NCBI RefSeq assembly: GCF_004363175.1
Contig: NZ_SNYR01000002.1
Coordinates: 248,001-312,000, forward strand
Source: Maritalea mobilis
GTDB taxonomy: Bacteria; Pseudomonadota; Alphaproteobacteria; Rhizobiales; Devosiaceae
Length of the DNA stretch: 64,000 nt
Direction of reading: 5' to 3'
This document shows positions 8,821 to 16,234 of the stretch, piece by piece. How positions within the stretch are numbered: position 1 is the stretch's first letter; each line of letters starts with the position of its first letter. Under the pieces are notes generated by a model. The model did not search any database. It was not told the DNA's origin and saw only the letters and a program-made list of their open reading frames with translations. Made by a program: the position numbers and the translations under genes.

Positions 8821-9169
8821 ATTGCGCACCCTCCATCTCAATGTGCTTCGCCGTGCACAACAGATAGGCATTGCGCATATTGAGATTTTCCATCAGTTCA
8901 ATCTGATAATGCGCCCCTTGCCACTCGATTAAATCCCCTTTGGCGAGTTGAGGGTCAAAACGTAGGGTAAATTCGAAACGCGCTGTTTGAGAATGGCCTG
9001 CGCCGCTGCCAAAGAGATTTGATTTCACCCCAACCCGCGCCCAGCTTTGGCCAAGGCTATTCAAGGTAAAATCAGACCCGCCTGCCCCGTCATCTGTTTC
9101 AATGATGCGCCACAGGTTCACCCGATTGCGCAAGCTGGCAAGGCTCGGCTGTTTGCGCAAAGCACTCAT
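8813..9169 (-). CDS. GTA g7 head-tail adaptor/stopper
   Basis: A 118-residue head-tail joining protein of the phage head closure family, with RVNLWRIIETDDGAGG near the N-terminus and a beta-rich remainder. The start is the ATG at 9169, which overlaps the g6 stop (ATGA) and has GAGG 7 nt upstream; the longer frame to 9184 would begin with a TTG. It lies between the connector g6 and the tail terminator g8, as in RcGTA. Confidence 0.9.
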   Translation of the reverse strand: MSALRKQPSLASLRNRVNLWRIIETDDGAGGSDFTLNSLGQSWARVGVKSNLFGSGAGHSQTARFEFTLRFDPQLAKGDLIEWQGAHYQIELMENLNMRNAYLLCTAKHIEMEGAQYG

Positions 9170-9741
9170 AGGCGCACCTCGCAATATTTACCGATCAACT
9201 GGTCGAATTGGGTCGGGATCACCGCACCACTGCCTGCTGTCACAACCGCTTCCCGATGCTCATACCAATGGCCGATCAGCCGCAGCATGGCGAGACGCAA
9301 ATCTTCAGGCACGTCGCTTGCCGCGTCGCCAAACCCGGTTTGATAGGTGATTTCAACCGCATCATAATCGCGCAAGCGCGGCACCGACGTGCTGGTCGGC
9401 GCCAGAAGTACTGTGCATTTACCACTACGCTTATCTTGCTTCACTTCAGCCAAGGGCCAATTGACCTCCGAACCATCAGCGTCAAATAAGCTGATGTTCA
9501 CTAGTGCTTGAAACGGGCCAATGGGCAAGCAAATGCCTTTGTCGGGCCAAACATCACCCACCCATTTCCATTGCTGGGTGATCATTGCTTTGCGGGTCAC
9601 GCTTTCAATGTGGCTCCGCGCCGCCGCAATTAGCGTTGCAATCAGCGCATCATCATCGGCATGGTCTAGCCGCAAATAGGCTTTTGTTTCAGCCAAGCTA
9701 AGCGGCTCTACCGCAGGGCCTGCAACTAAAATGGAGGTCAT
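9166..9741 (-). CDS. GTA g6 head-tail connector
   Basis: The 191-residue protein is a gp6-like head-tail connector: the N-terminus has the PLSLAETKAYLRLDHADDD signature, followed by HIESVTRKAMI, which is typical of the HK97 gp6 family. It binds under the portal in the mature head. It is the first gene after the capsid gene and is separated from it by 75 nt containing an intrinsic terminator, the largest gap between adjacent coding frames of the cluster. Confidence 0.92.
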   Translation of the reverse strand: MTSILVAGPAVEPLSLAETKAYLRLDHADDDALIATLIAAARSHIESVTRKAMITQQWKWVGDVWPDKGICLPIGPFQALVNISLFDADGSEVNWPLAEVKQDKRSGKCTVLLAPTSTSVPRLRDYDAVEITYQTGFGDAASDVPEDLRLAMLRLIGHWYEHREAVVTAGSGAVIPTQFDQLIGKYCEVRL

Positions 9742-9762
9742 GTCGCCCTTTCTGTTGAGAAT

Positions 9763-9788
9763 AAAAAAGGCCGATCCGAAGATCGGCC
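9763..9788 (-). terminator. Intrinsic terminator between capsid and connector genes
   Basis: On the minus strand a perfect 8-bp stem (GGCCGATC with GATCGGCC, 9769-9788) closes a 4-nt loop and is followed by six T residues. It begins 28 nt after the capsid stop and ends before the g6 start. It should release most transcripts after the capsid gene, limiting tail gene expression unless RNA polymerase is modified or reads through. Confidence 0.88.
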
Positions 9789-9816
9789 AGTTTGGGAGGG
9801 AGAGATCAGGCGTCGA

Positions 9817-11055
9817 TTACACGGTGCCGAATTTCAGCAGCTTGATGGCATCAAAATCATGCACGCCGCCGCCGACACGTTTTGTGGTGTAGAACAGCAC
9901 ATAAGGCTTGGCGGAAAATGGATCGCGGATCACGTTCACACCTTGTCGGTCGACAATTAGATAGCCACGTCGGAAATCGCCAAAAGCAATTGGGGTGGAA
10001 TCTGCGGCAATGTCCGGCATGTCTTCGGCTTCCACCAGATTGAACCCCATAAAGTTGGCGTTACCGCCCGGCTGCGTCGCGGGTTGCCACAAATAATTGC
10101 CATCGGCATCCTTAAGCTTGCGCAAGGCCGCCTGTGTTGTACGGTTCATCAGCCAACTTGCATTCTGGCGATAGCCAGCTTTGAGGGTATAGACGAGATC
10201 AATCAGCACATCGCTTTCATCCGCAGCAGGCAAATCGCCCGAAACGCCCGTCACATTGTAGCCGATGTTTCCCCAGCTCCAGCTGGTCTCGGCCACTTGC
10301 GGGACAGACAAAAAGCCTGTGGGCTTTTTCACGCCATCGCCAGTGATAAAAGCTGTGGTTTCTTGTTCAGCGAAAGCCGTTTCCACTTCGTCGGCAATCC
10401 AGCGCTCGACATCCACCGCCGCGTCATCCAAAAAGCTGGCGGTGGCCGCAGGCATCGCATAAAGCTCGGTTGTCGGAAACTCAATTTCGGCCAAAGTCTG
10501 GCTGTTGGTTTCTGGCCGCGCATCGCTCTCGCCCACCCAACCAACGGCTGGCCCAGTGATGGAGACCGGCTTTTTATAAATCGCTGACGAAACTTGCCGC
10601 ACACTAGCAATGGCACGGATCGGGGAAATAGCTGTCAAACGGCGCGTGATTTCGCTATCGGTCTCGTCCGGCACCAAATAACCACCATCTGGGTTCGAGC
10701 CAATGGAAAGCGATTTTTCTTCGCCCTTGCGTACATAGGCGGCAAAGGCATCTTTATATTCGCCATCGCGCTCCAGCGGCATATCTTTTTGCCCCAATGC
10801 TGGACGCAAGTTTTTCGCAACCATGCGATCCATGGCCTGTTTCTGGCTATCCATCGCTGCGTTCAATCGGTCGAGCTTTTGGTCAAGCAACACATCTTCG
10901 CGTTGCTTTTCCAGCGCGTTCAACCGCTGGTCATTCGTTGATTTGAACTCTTCAAAGGCACCCATAAATTCATCAAACATGGCGCTCACAGATCCATCAT
11001 CTGCGCCGCCCGTATGGGCTTTGATTTCAAGTTCCGGGATGGAATTGTTCTTCAT
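9817..11055 (-). CDS. GTA g5 major capsid protein (HK97 fold)
   Basis: The 412-residue protein is an HK97-type major capsid precursor. Residues 25-90 form a coiled-coil delta region (EEFKSTNDQRLNALEKQRED and following), the scaffold part removed by the prohead protease. The mature part starts near residues 95-120 and carries SNPDGGYLVPDE and SPIRAIASVRQV, which are typical of GTA capsids. It follows the protease gene by 10 nt and is followed by an intrinsic terminator, an arrangement that would favour capsid over tail mRNA. Confidence 0.96.
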   Translation of the reverse strand: MKNNSIPELEIKAHTGGADDGSVSAMFDEFMGAFEEFKSTNDQRLNALEKQREDVLLDQKLDRLNAAMDSQKQAMDRMVAKNLRPALGQKDMPLERDGEYKDAFAAYVRKGEEKSLSIGSNPDGGYLVPDETDSEITRRLTAISPIRAIASVRQVSSAIYKKPVSITGPAVGWVGESDARPETNSQTLAEIEFPTTELYAMPAATASFLDDAAVDVERWIADEVETAFAEQETTAFITGDGVKKPTGFLSVPQVAETSWSWGNIGYNVTGVSGDLPAADESDVLIDLVYTLKAGYRQNASWLMNRTTQAALRKLKDADGNYLWQPATQPGGNANFMGFNLVEAEDMPDIAADSTPIAFGDFRRGYLIVDRQGVNVIRDPFSAKPYVLFYTTKRVGGGVHDFDAIKLLKFGTV

Positions 11056-11065
11056 TGATCATCCT

Positions 11066-11551
11066 TTAGATATTGGAGGCAAAAAGTTGACTAGCCCGGC
11101 GCAATTGCCGCGCAAGTTTTGGAGGCTGGATGCGGGCACTGGCCAACATGGGAAAGGTCACGATTGAAATCTCCCAAAGGTCAACTTCCAGCAATCGACG
11201 TGGCTTTGCCGCTTGGGATCGTGCCGCTTTGATTGTGCGAAATCCGATGGAGAGACCGTCCAGACTGCCATGCTCAATCAGTGCGGCTAGCGCATCAGAG
11301 CGCGGTACCGTGGCGGTAAGTTCGCCACGTACTTTTAGGCCGATTTCGGTTTCGCGCACTTCCAGCCAGCGCCCAATGGGCTCTTTAGAGTCGTGCTGAA
11401 ACAACATGCGAATTTGGCTGGCGGGTCGCTTTTTCAAGCTATTTGCAAATGCGCCCGGCATCACCACATCGCCGCCCTGATCGATTTTGCCAAACAGGCT
11501 GGCATAGCCTTCAAATCGGCCATTGCCATCAATCAAAATGCTGGCGCTCAA
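11066..11551 (-). CDS. GTA g4 prohead protease
   Basis: The 161-residue serine protease belongs to the HK97 gp4 (S78/U35) family. The conserved His lies in LFQHDSKEPIG and the Ser lies in GSLDGLSIGF. It removes the capsid delta domain. The start is a TTG at 11551 that overlaps the TGA of the small upstream ORF (TTGA), with a GGTGG-like site upstream. The gene sits immediately before its capsid substrate. Confidence 0.92.
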   Translation of the reverse strand: MSASILIDGNGRFEGYASLFGKIDQGGDVVMPGAFANSLKKRPASQIRMLFQHDSKEPIGRWLEVRETEIGLKVRGELTATVPRSDALAALIEHGSLDGLSIGFRTIKAARSQAAKPRRLLEVDLWEISIVTFPMLASARIQPPKLARQLRRASQLFASNI

Positions 11552-11700
11552 TGGCTCGCCACCTTGCGCAAGCGGGGCGATTGGCGACGCGATTTGATCA
11601 CCATCAGCGTTTGCGCAAACTGGCGGAAAATCTGTTGCGCCTCTTCGCCATGGACGCGCTGGCTACGCAATGAATTAAAAAATGTCTTTAAAAAATGCAT
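11548..11700 (-). CDS. Small basic protein between g3.5 and protease (unknown)
   Basis: This 50-codon ORF starts at an ATG at 11700 with a GGAG site 7 nt upstream and ends in a TGA that overlaps the protease start. It fits the spacing rule of all its neighbours, which argues that it is translated. The product is strongly basic (many Arg, Lys and His, with SRRQSPRLRKVASH at the C-terminus) with a hydrophobic N-terminal helix (HFLKTFFNSL). I do not recognise a family, and RcGTA has only one small ORF (g3.5) here. It may bind nucleic acid or aid translation of the protease. Confidence 0.6.
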   Translation of the reverse strand: MHFLKTFFNSLRSQRVHGEEAQQIFRQFAQTLMVIKSRRQSPRLRKVASH

Positions 11701-11702
11701 GT

Positions 11703-11891
11703 TTAGCTCCCGTTTTTGAAAAGTCGATTCAGGGCTGCGATTTCCTGCACAAACATGTTGAACCGCCGGTGGGCATCGGCCAGTTGCCGCATGTTCCACA
11801 CCAGCAATGTCGAGGCACCGCTTGCCCATAAAAAAAGCGCTAAATGCGCCAGATCACCGCGTTCAATGATGGTTGATGTGAGTTCACTCAT
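11703..11891 (-). CDS. GTA g3.5-like small membrane-type protein
   Basis: A 62-residue product from the ATG at 11891, preceded by a near-perfect GGAGG ribosome site, overlapping the portal stop by 8 nt. It has one hydrophobic helix (AHLALFLWASGASTLLVW, about residues 15-32) followed by an amphipathic helix. Its place between portal and protease matches RcGTA g3.5, whose function is unsettled. The predicted membrane helix is unusual for a virion gene and suggests a role at the cell membrane. Confidence 0.72.
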   Translation of the reverse strand: MSELTSTIIERGDLAHLALFLWASGASTLLVWNMRQLADAHRRFNMFVQEIAALNRLFKNGS

Positions 11892-13068
11892 TGTCCTCCC
11901 CTTCATGTTTTTGTGGGCGAAAGCCCATCAGTTCGCGCTTTTCCTGGTCGGTCAGCGCGTTCAGCCCGTCAATCTGTGTCCAGCGGGCCATACGCTCATT
12001 GGCGATGGCCTCGACAGAGTCAAAATCCGGGATAATTTCGAACGGCTCTTGAAAATGCTCACTGAGACAAGGCCCCATCGCCGCACATAGTCGTGTCAGC
12101 AAGGGGATAATGGTTTGCCGCCAAAAGGCGCGGTTGGCCTCGCGGTAATTGGCGTGGGTGTTGTCGCCTGGCAGGCACAGCATCATGGGCGGCACGCCGA
12201 AGGCTGTGGCGATGTCCCGCGCCGCGCTGTCTTTCGCGGCCAGAAAATCCATGTCACGGGGCGAATAGCCGATGGACTTCCAGTCCAACCCGCCTTCCAG
12301 TACCATCGGGCGCCCGGCATTTGCCGCGCCCTGAAAGCCATCTGCCAACTCACTTTTGAGCCGCGCAAATTGTTCATCACTCAAATTGCCGTTCTGTGCG
12401 CTATAGACCAGCGCCCCGGAGGGCCGCGCCGCATTGTCCAGCAGCGCCTTGTGCCAATCGCACGCCGTATTGTGGGTTTCAATTGCCTGCATTGCCGCCG
12501 CGGCTGGCGGTAAGCCGCCATGATCACTTAGCGGATGCAGCTGCTTCAAATGCAACACGGTGCGCCCTTGCGCGCCCTCCAGCTTGATTTTGCGCTTATG
12601 ACCGTCAACTTCATAGAGGTAGCCATTTACCCAGCCATCCTTACCGATCAGCGGCGTCACCCGGTCGGGTCGCAGCACGAAGAGTTGAGCGTGATCGTCC
12701 ACCCGCACAACCTCCACATACGCGCTGCCCGCCAACATCAGATAGGTGGTCAGCTCTTCCACAAAATCGGGCCAGCTTGTCTCACCATTTGGGCGTTTGA
12801 GCAGTGTGAGTGCGGGATGATCCGCCAGTTTCTTGTCCTGTTGCACCAGTTCAAGCGGCACACGCGACACGCTTTCCGCAATCAGGCGCACCGCCCGATA
12901 GGCGATCGGGTTCGCCATCATGCCCAGCTTGGCGTGAGCAGCAAAATTTCTGCCTGACCATTTGGCTGATTGCTGCCGCATCAGCGTGATAAAGCCAGTG
13001 CCTTGCGCCTTTTGTTCCGGCGCAGCACCGTGCCCTCGACCGCGCAAGCGGTCGAACCATAAAGCCAT
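11884..13068 (-). CDS. GTA g3 portal protein
   Basis: The 394-residue protein is an HK97-family portal. Typical segments are NPIAYRAVRLIAESVSRVPL near residue 50, DYFxxAGSAYVEV-like sequence near 110 and GVPPMMLCLPGDNTHANYRE near 300. It forms the ring through which DNA enters the head. The ATG has a GGAG site 7 nt upstream and follows TerL by 19 nt. The stop overlaps g3.5. Confidence 0.96.
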   Translation of the reverse strand: MALWFDRLRGRGHGAAPEQKAQGTGFITLMRQQSAKWSGRNFAAHAKLGMMANPIAYRAVRLIAESVSRVPLELVQQDKKLADHPALTLLKRPNGETSWPDFVEELTTYLMLAGSAYVEVVRVDDHAQLFVLRPDRVTPLIGKDGWVNGYLYEVDGHKRKIKLEGAQGRTVLHLKQLHPLSDHGGLPPAAAAMQAIETHNTACDWHKALLDNAARPSGALVYSAQNGNLSDEQFARLKSELADGFQGAANAGRPMVLEGGLDWKSIGYSPRDMDFLAAKDSAARDIATAFGVPPMMLCLPGDNTHANYREANRAFWRQTIIPLLTRLCAAMGPCLSEHFQEPFEIIPDFDSVEAIANERMARWTQIDGLNALTDQEKRELMGFRPQKHEGEDNE

Positions 13069-13087
13069 GGAATGTCTCCGTTAAATT

Positions 13088-14353
13088 CTAAAAATTGCGA
13101 ATGCGCGGTCGTGCGTCTGTGCCCAAAGCCAGTTCTGTGATGGCCCACACCAATGCGTCCATCCGGTCTGGTGACCCCTGTCCAGTTTGGTCCGGCGCAA
13201 AGGCGCACATTTCATCCTCTAAATGCCGCAGGTCGCCCACATGGCGCACCAGACCGCGCTCGTAAAGCATAGCTACGGGTTCCGCCCTTGCATATTTACT
13301 CCGGTGCGCCCGCACTTGCTTGATCGGCAGGTTAAGCACCAATTGTTTAAGGTTCAGCCCCACCAAATCGCCACCCTGATTGGTTTCCGCAACCACCAGA
13401 TCAGCATCAAACTGGTCAAAAGCGTGGATCACCTTGCGGGCCCATTGCAGCGCTGGTGCCGGCTGAAACGATAGATCGGCCAGCACATAGGTCACTTCAC
13501 CCACTTGCCCGGCCACCACAATGCCACACTGGTCAGAGTGCTTGTGGCTGGTCACTGGTGGGTCGATCGCGATAACCACGCGATCAAATTGTGCCGGACT
13601 TGCTGCCCGCAGCTCATCGAACTGCGCGTGGTGCCATAAAGCACCTTCCGCCGCCTCCAGCACTTCGCCATCCAGTTCCTGCCGTCCCAATCGCGTCCCC
13701 GCATAATGGGCAGTGACCGTTGAAAAGAAATTCGGGGCCAAATTGGCGGCATTATCGCTTGTGCTGGCGCGGGTCACCACACAGTTTTTGTCTTGCATCA
13801 GTTTTTTCAGCGCCGGGATCGGTCGCGGTGTCGTGGTCACCATTTGTTGCGGCGCATCTCCCAGACGCAAGGCGAACTGCAACATGTCCCAACAGATTTG
13901 CGGATTAGGCCATTTGGCATACTCGTCAGCCCAAGCCGCTGCAAATTGAGGGCCGCGCAAGGCGTCTGGATCGTGCGCTGAAAACAGCTTCGCCACCGCC
14001 CCATTCGGCCATTCCAATTCGCCGCGCGACTTATGAAAAACGGGCTGTTGGTCGGTGGGGTGAATGGCGAGCAAGCCAGATACCCCTTCAATCATCACGG
14101 CCCGCGCATCGGCAATGTCTTCGCCCACCAAGGCAATCGGGCTTGCCGCTTTTTGGTTGAGGCCCAGCGCTTTTTCGCGCACCCATTCGGCCCCGGCCCG
14201 GGTTTTGCCCGCGCCGCGACCGCCGAGCATCAGCCAGGTCAGCCAATTGCCATCAGGCGCCACTTGATCGGGCCGCGCCCAAAATCGCCAGTCATGATAA
14301 AGCGCTTGCACTTCTGCATCGCTCAGCTCGGCAATGAGGTCGCTATTTTGCAT
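13088..14353 (-). CDS. GTA g2 large terminase (TerL)
   Basis: The 421-residue packaging motor has a Walker A motif GGRGAGKT (residues 44-51), a Walker B region ending in WADE (141-144), the conserved DNAANLAPNF segment (200-209), and nuclease acidic residues at D264, E324 and in SPDRMD near 400. All motor and nuclease residues are present, so the protein looks active. GTA TerL packages headfuls without a strict pac site (family knowledge). The start overlaps g1 by 11 nt. Confidence 0.97.
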   Translation of the reverse strand: MQNSDLIAELSDAEVQALYHDWRFWARPDQVAPDGNWLTWLMLGGRGAGKTRAGAEWVREKALGLNQKAASPIALVGEDIADARAVMIEGVSGLLAIHPTDQQPVFHKSRGELEWPNGAVAKLFSAHDPDALRGPQFAAAWADEYAKWPNPQICWDMLQFALRLGDAPQQMVTTTPRPIPALKKLMQDKNCVVTRASTSDNAANLAPNFFSTVTAHYAGTRLGRQELDGEVLEAAEGALWHHAQFDELRAASPAQFDRVVIAIDPPVTSHKHSDQCGIVVAGQVGEVTYVLADLSFQPAPALQWARKVIHAFDQFDADLVVAETNQGGDLVGLNLKQLVLNLPIKQVRAHRSKYARAEPVAMLYERGLVRHVGDLRHLEDEMCAFAPDQTGQGSPDRMDALVWAITELALGTDARPRIRNF

Positions 14354-14756
14354 TGTCGCGCAGGGCGTCGATCCGGTTCAAAATGCGTTGGCGCATCGCG
14401 GCAACTTGTTCTGGCTGCATGTGCTGCCCAGCATCATCTGCTACTGGCTTCTCCGTCGACTTGTCGAACAGCTTTAGCAAATTGGCAATTGCAGTTAAGT
14501 CGGCGGCCTTCACATGGGTTAGATCAGCTTCCAAAGCATCAAGTTTCAAATCCAAAAGCGCAGCCAAGCGTGCACGAAAATCCCGTTCTTTGGGTTTCTG
14601 CTTGTGATGATTACGCTTCGCCCAATTGTTGCGACGGGCATAGGCGTAAAACGTTGCAGGGGAGATATCGTATGAGGCGCAAATCTCAACAACGCGCACA
14701 TTGCTGGCCTCATAGGCTTCTTTGATTGCAGCCCATTCAGCTTCGCTAAGTTTCAA
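14343..14756 (-). CDS. GTA g1 small terminase (TerS), HTH protein
   Basis: The 137-residue protein opens with an HTH (EAYEASNVRVVEICASYDIS, then ATFYAYARRNNW), followed by a basic linker and helices, as expected for a GTA small terminase. The likely start is a TTG at 14756 with GGGA 7 nt upstream; no in-frame ATG lies nearby. The start is only 14 nt beyond the leader terminator T-run. GTA TerS differs from phage TerS in lacking strict site recognition (family knowledge). It is the first gene of the cluster. Confidence 0.85.
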   Translation of the reverse strand: MKLSEAEWAAIKEAYEASNVRVVEICASYDISPATFYAYARRNNWAKRNHHKQKPKERDFRARLAALLDLKLDALEADLTHVKAADLTAIANLLKLFDKSTEKPVADDAGQHMQPEQVAAMRQRILNRIDALRDNAK

Positions 14757-14770
14757 TGCAATTTCCCAAT

Positions 14771-14796
14771 AAAAAACCCGCCTTTGCGGGGCGGGT
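14771..14796 (-). terminator. Leader terminator upstream of the GTA operon
   Basis: On the minus strand a 7-bp GC-rich stem (ACCCGCC with GGCGGGT, 14776-14796) closes a 7-nt loop and is followed by TTTTTT. It lies about 65 nt downstream of the proposed start point and just before the TerS start. It could terminate transcripts of the upstream DUF4336 gene or act as an attenuator that an anti-terminator must overcome. Confidence 0.85.
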
Positions 14797-14863
14797 ATAC
14801 AATCTCATCAATTATGTTCGGTTGTTTCAACCTTGTTGGCCGCACTTCTTCGACCATATGCAA

Positions 14864-14892
14864 ACACTATCAAATCAGCGTCACATAGTCAA
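14864..14892 (-). promoter_or_regulatory. Candidate promoter of the GTA cluster
   Basis: Read on the minus strand, TTGACT (14892-14887) is separated by exactly 17 nt from TAGTGT (14869-14864). The -35 element is excellent, while the -10 element matches only three of six consensus positions, as expected for a promoter that needs an activator. It lies in the 166-nt gap between DUF4336 and TerS. It predicts a leader of about 100 nt that contains the terminator hairpin. Confidence 0.6.
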
Positions 14893-14899
14893 GGACTAT
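14885..14899. promoter_or_regulatory. Palindrome overlapping the GTA promoter -35 element
   Basis: ATAGTC and GACTAT form perfect 6-bp arms around a 3-nt spacer (AAG) and cover the -35 hexamer. A dimeric activator or repressor could bind here. In Caulobacter GafY activates the GTA promoter; whether this is its counterpart site is an inference. Confidence 0.45.
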
Positions 14900-14922
14900 T
14901 TTCCTATAATCTGCATATTTTC

Positions 14923-15612
14923 TTATTTCAGCCAGGCAAAAGCTTTTTCGATAAAGGCTTTGCCGTCTTGCTCCACGGGTGTGCCGTGCGCCATTAGCAC
15001 TTTCTCTGCTGGCCAAGATTGGATTTTCTTAAGTGCCTGCCGTGCTAAATCTTTTTTGGTGAAAGCCAAACGAAATTTGCGCGGCACTTGCGGTCGATCA
15101 TCTGTCATCAAGTCCAGTTTGGCGACAAATTTGCGCCATCCGCTGTAAAAGTCTGTTGGCATTTGCTGCAGAAGATCGGTGAAAATCACTGTGCTGCTTT
15201 TCGGGTGAAAGAAAACCACTTCTTTGGTGATCGCATTGCCGTCCATCACAACCTGATCGATCTGTTCTGCCCATTCGGGATTTGGCGTGTCAGCCAGCAC
15301 GCCATCAAATCGAATATCTTTTCGCTTTGCCAGCAAGCCAGGCGCGGCATAGATTTTCGCGAGTGGATAGGCGTGGTGCCAGTCCATCAAATAGGTATGG
15401 TGCAAGCTGTTTGGGGCGATCAGATATCGCACTTCGCCAATGCCGTTCACCGCTTCCCGCAATTCAGGGGTCAGCTCAATCGGTGACCACACAAAAAGGC
15501 TTTGATCCGCCAGGCGGATAATGATCATGCGTGTGGGATAGTGAAAGCCGGCCGCTGCCTTGATTTGAGGGCCATCGACGGTCCAAATTTCATCTCCAAA
15601 TGATTTTAACAT
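14923..15612 (-). CDS. DUF4336 family protein (metallo-beta-lactamase-like)
   Basis: The 229-residue protein matches DUF4336: MLKSFGDEIWTVDGP opening, ADQSLFVWSPIELTPELREAV, and the LHHTYLMDWHHAYPLAKIYA segment. The fold resembles metallo-beta-lactamases but lacks the usual HxHxDH motif, so a hydrolase activity is uncertain. It lies upstream of the GTA cluster on the same strand and probably belongs to the core genome, not to the GTA. Function unknown. Confidence 0.85.
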   Translation of the reverse strand: MLKSFGDEIWTVDGPQIKAAAGFHYPTRMIIIRLADQSLFVWSPIELTPELREAVNGIGEVRYLIAPNSLHHTYLMDWHHAYPLAKIYAAPGLLAKRKDIRFDGVLADTPNPEWAEQIDQVVMDGNAITKEVVFFHPKSSTVIFTDLLQQMPTDFYSGWRKFVAKLDLMTDDRPQVPRKFRLAFTKKDLARQALKKIQSWPAEKVLMAHGTPVEQDGKAFIEKAFAWLK

Positions 15613-15647
15613 GGTCGTCGGCTCCCTTATGGCTTTCAGTATATACG

Positions 15648-16115
15648 CTATTGACCGCTATCTGGTTCCTCAGTCGGGTCAAATTCTGGCCAGCCCACAA
15701 TATGGTCTTCCCATTCATGTTCCGCCACAAACTCTTCGCTCACCGCGCGACCTCTCACAGAAATACCTGCTTGATGTACGGTTTCGCGTGTGCCCGAAAT
15801 TAGCGGATGCCACCATGCCAGCCCCTTGCCTTCCAGCAAACGACGATAGGCGCACGTTACGGGCATCCATTTGATTTCACGCACATTTTGCGGTGTAAGC
15901 TTAATGCAATCGGGCACTAATTTTTGGCGCTCCATATATTGGGTGCAGCTGCAATCATCGGTGTTCATCAGCTTGCAATGCACATTAGAAGTGACGATTT
16001 GGCCCGTATCTTCATCTTCTAATTTGATCAAACAGCAGCGTGCGCAGCCATCACACAGGGATTCCCACTCTTGATCATTCATTTCATCTAGAGTTTTTTC
16101 TTCCCAAAAATTCAT
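15648..16115 (-). CDS. YcgN/UPF0260 cysteine cluster protein
   Basis: The 155-residue protein belongs to the YkgJ-like YcgN (UPF0260) family. Cysteine-rich motifs are LCDGCARCCLIKLED (about residues 20-34), HCKLMNTDDCSCTQY and PDCIKLTP, followed by WMPVTCAYRRLLEGKGL. These probably bind a metal or an iron-sulfur cluster. The cellular role is unknown. It is divergent from the PBP gene, from which it is separated by about 120 nt. Confidence 0.92.
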   Translation of the reverse strand: MNFWEEKTLDEMNDQEWESLCDGCARCCLIKLEDEDTGQIVTSNVHCKLMNTDDCSCTQYMERQKLVPDCIKLTPQNVREIKWMPVTCAYRRLLEGKGLAWWHPLISGTRETVHQAGISVRGRAVSEEFVAEHEWEDHIVGWPEFDPTEEPDSGQ

Positions 16116-16234
16116 GGTATTTCACCTGTGTTTTTACTCCAAAACGCGCCAACATATGTTATGTCTGTGCTTTGTATGCAAGCGCTTAGCATCTTTTTGA
16201 GGTCTAAGCAGCAAATTTACTGAGTGGTGAATCA

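Larger units (their letters stand above)
1..14899 (-). mobile_element. RcGTA-type gene transfer agent structural cluster
   Basis: Eighteen consecutive minus-strand genes follow the canonical GTA order: TerS, TerL, portal, g3.5, protease, capsid, g6, g7, g8, g9, g10, g10.1, tape measure, g12, g13, g14, g15, then a DUF2793 gene cut by the left edge. Nearly all neighbours overlap or lie within a few bases, so they read as one operon. There is no integrase, excisionase, replication, lysis or phage repressor gene and no visible att duplication. Base and codon use resemble the flanking core genes. In this family such clusters package random host DNA rather than their own genome. The identification of the cluster is firm; that it makes particles is inferred only from the intact genes. 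Confidence 0.93.

Noticed and set aside
11830-11849. GCGC-ATTTA-GCGC hairpin followed by T7 inside g3.5 on the minus strand
   Set aside because: The stem has only 4 firm pairs, too weak to call a terminator beside the three clear ones, and the T-run is explained by Leu/Phe codons of the membrane helix.
14194-14198. Possible pac or attachment site near the terminase genes
   Set aside because: No direct repeats or integrase are present, and GTA terminases of this family do not use a strict pac site.
1-14756. High number of CAATTG hexamers in the GTA region
   Set aside because: They come from frequent Gln-Leu and Asn/Ile codon choices (CAA TTG) and occur in the core genes as well.
15600-15803. 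Plus-strand ORFs opposite DUF4336 and YcgN
   Set aside because: Shadow frames of the two conserved minus-strand genes, with no recognisable product.
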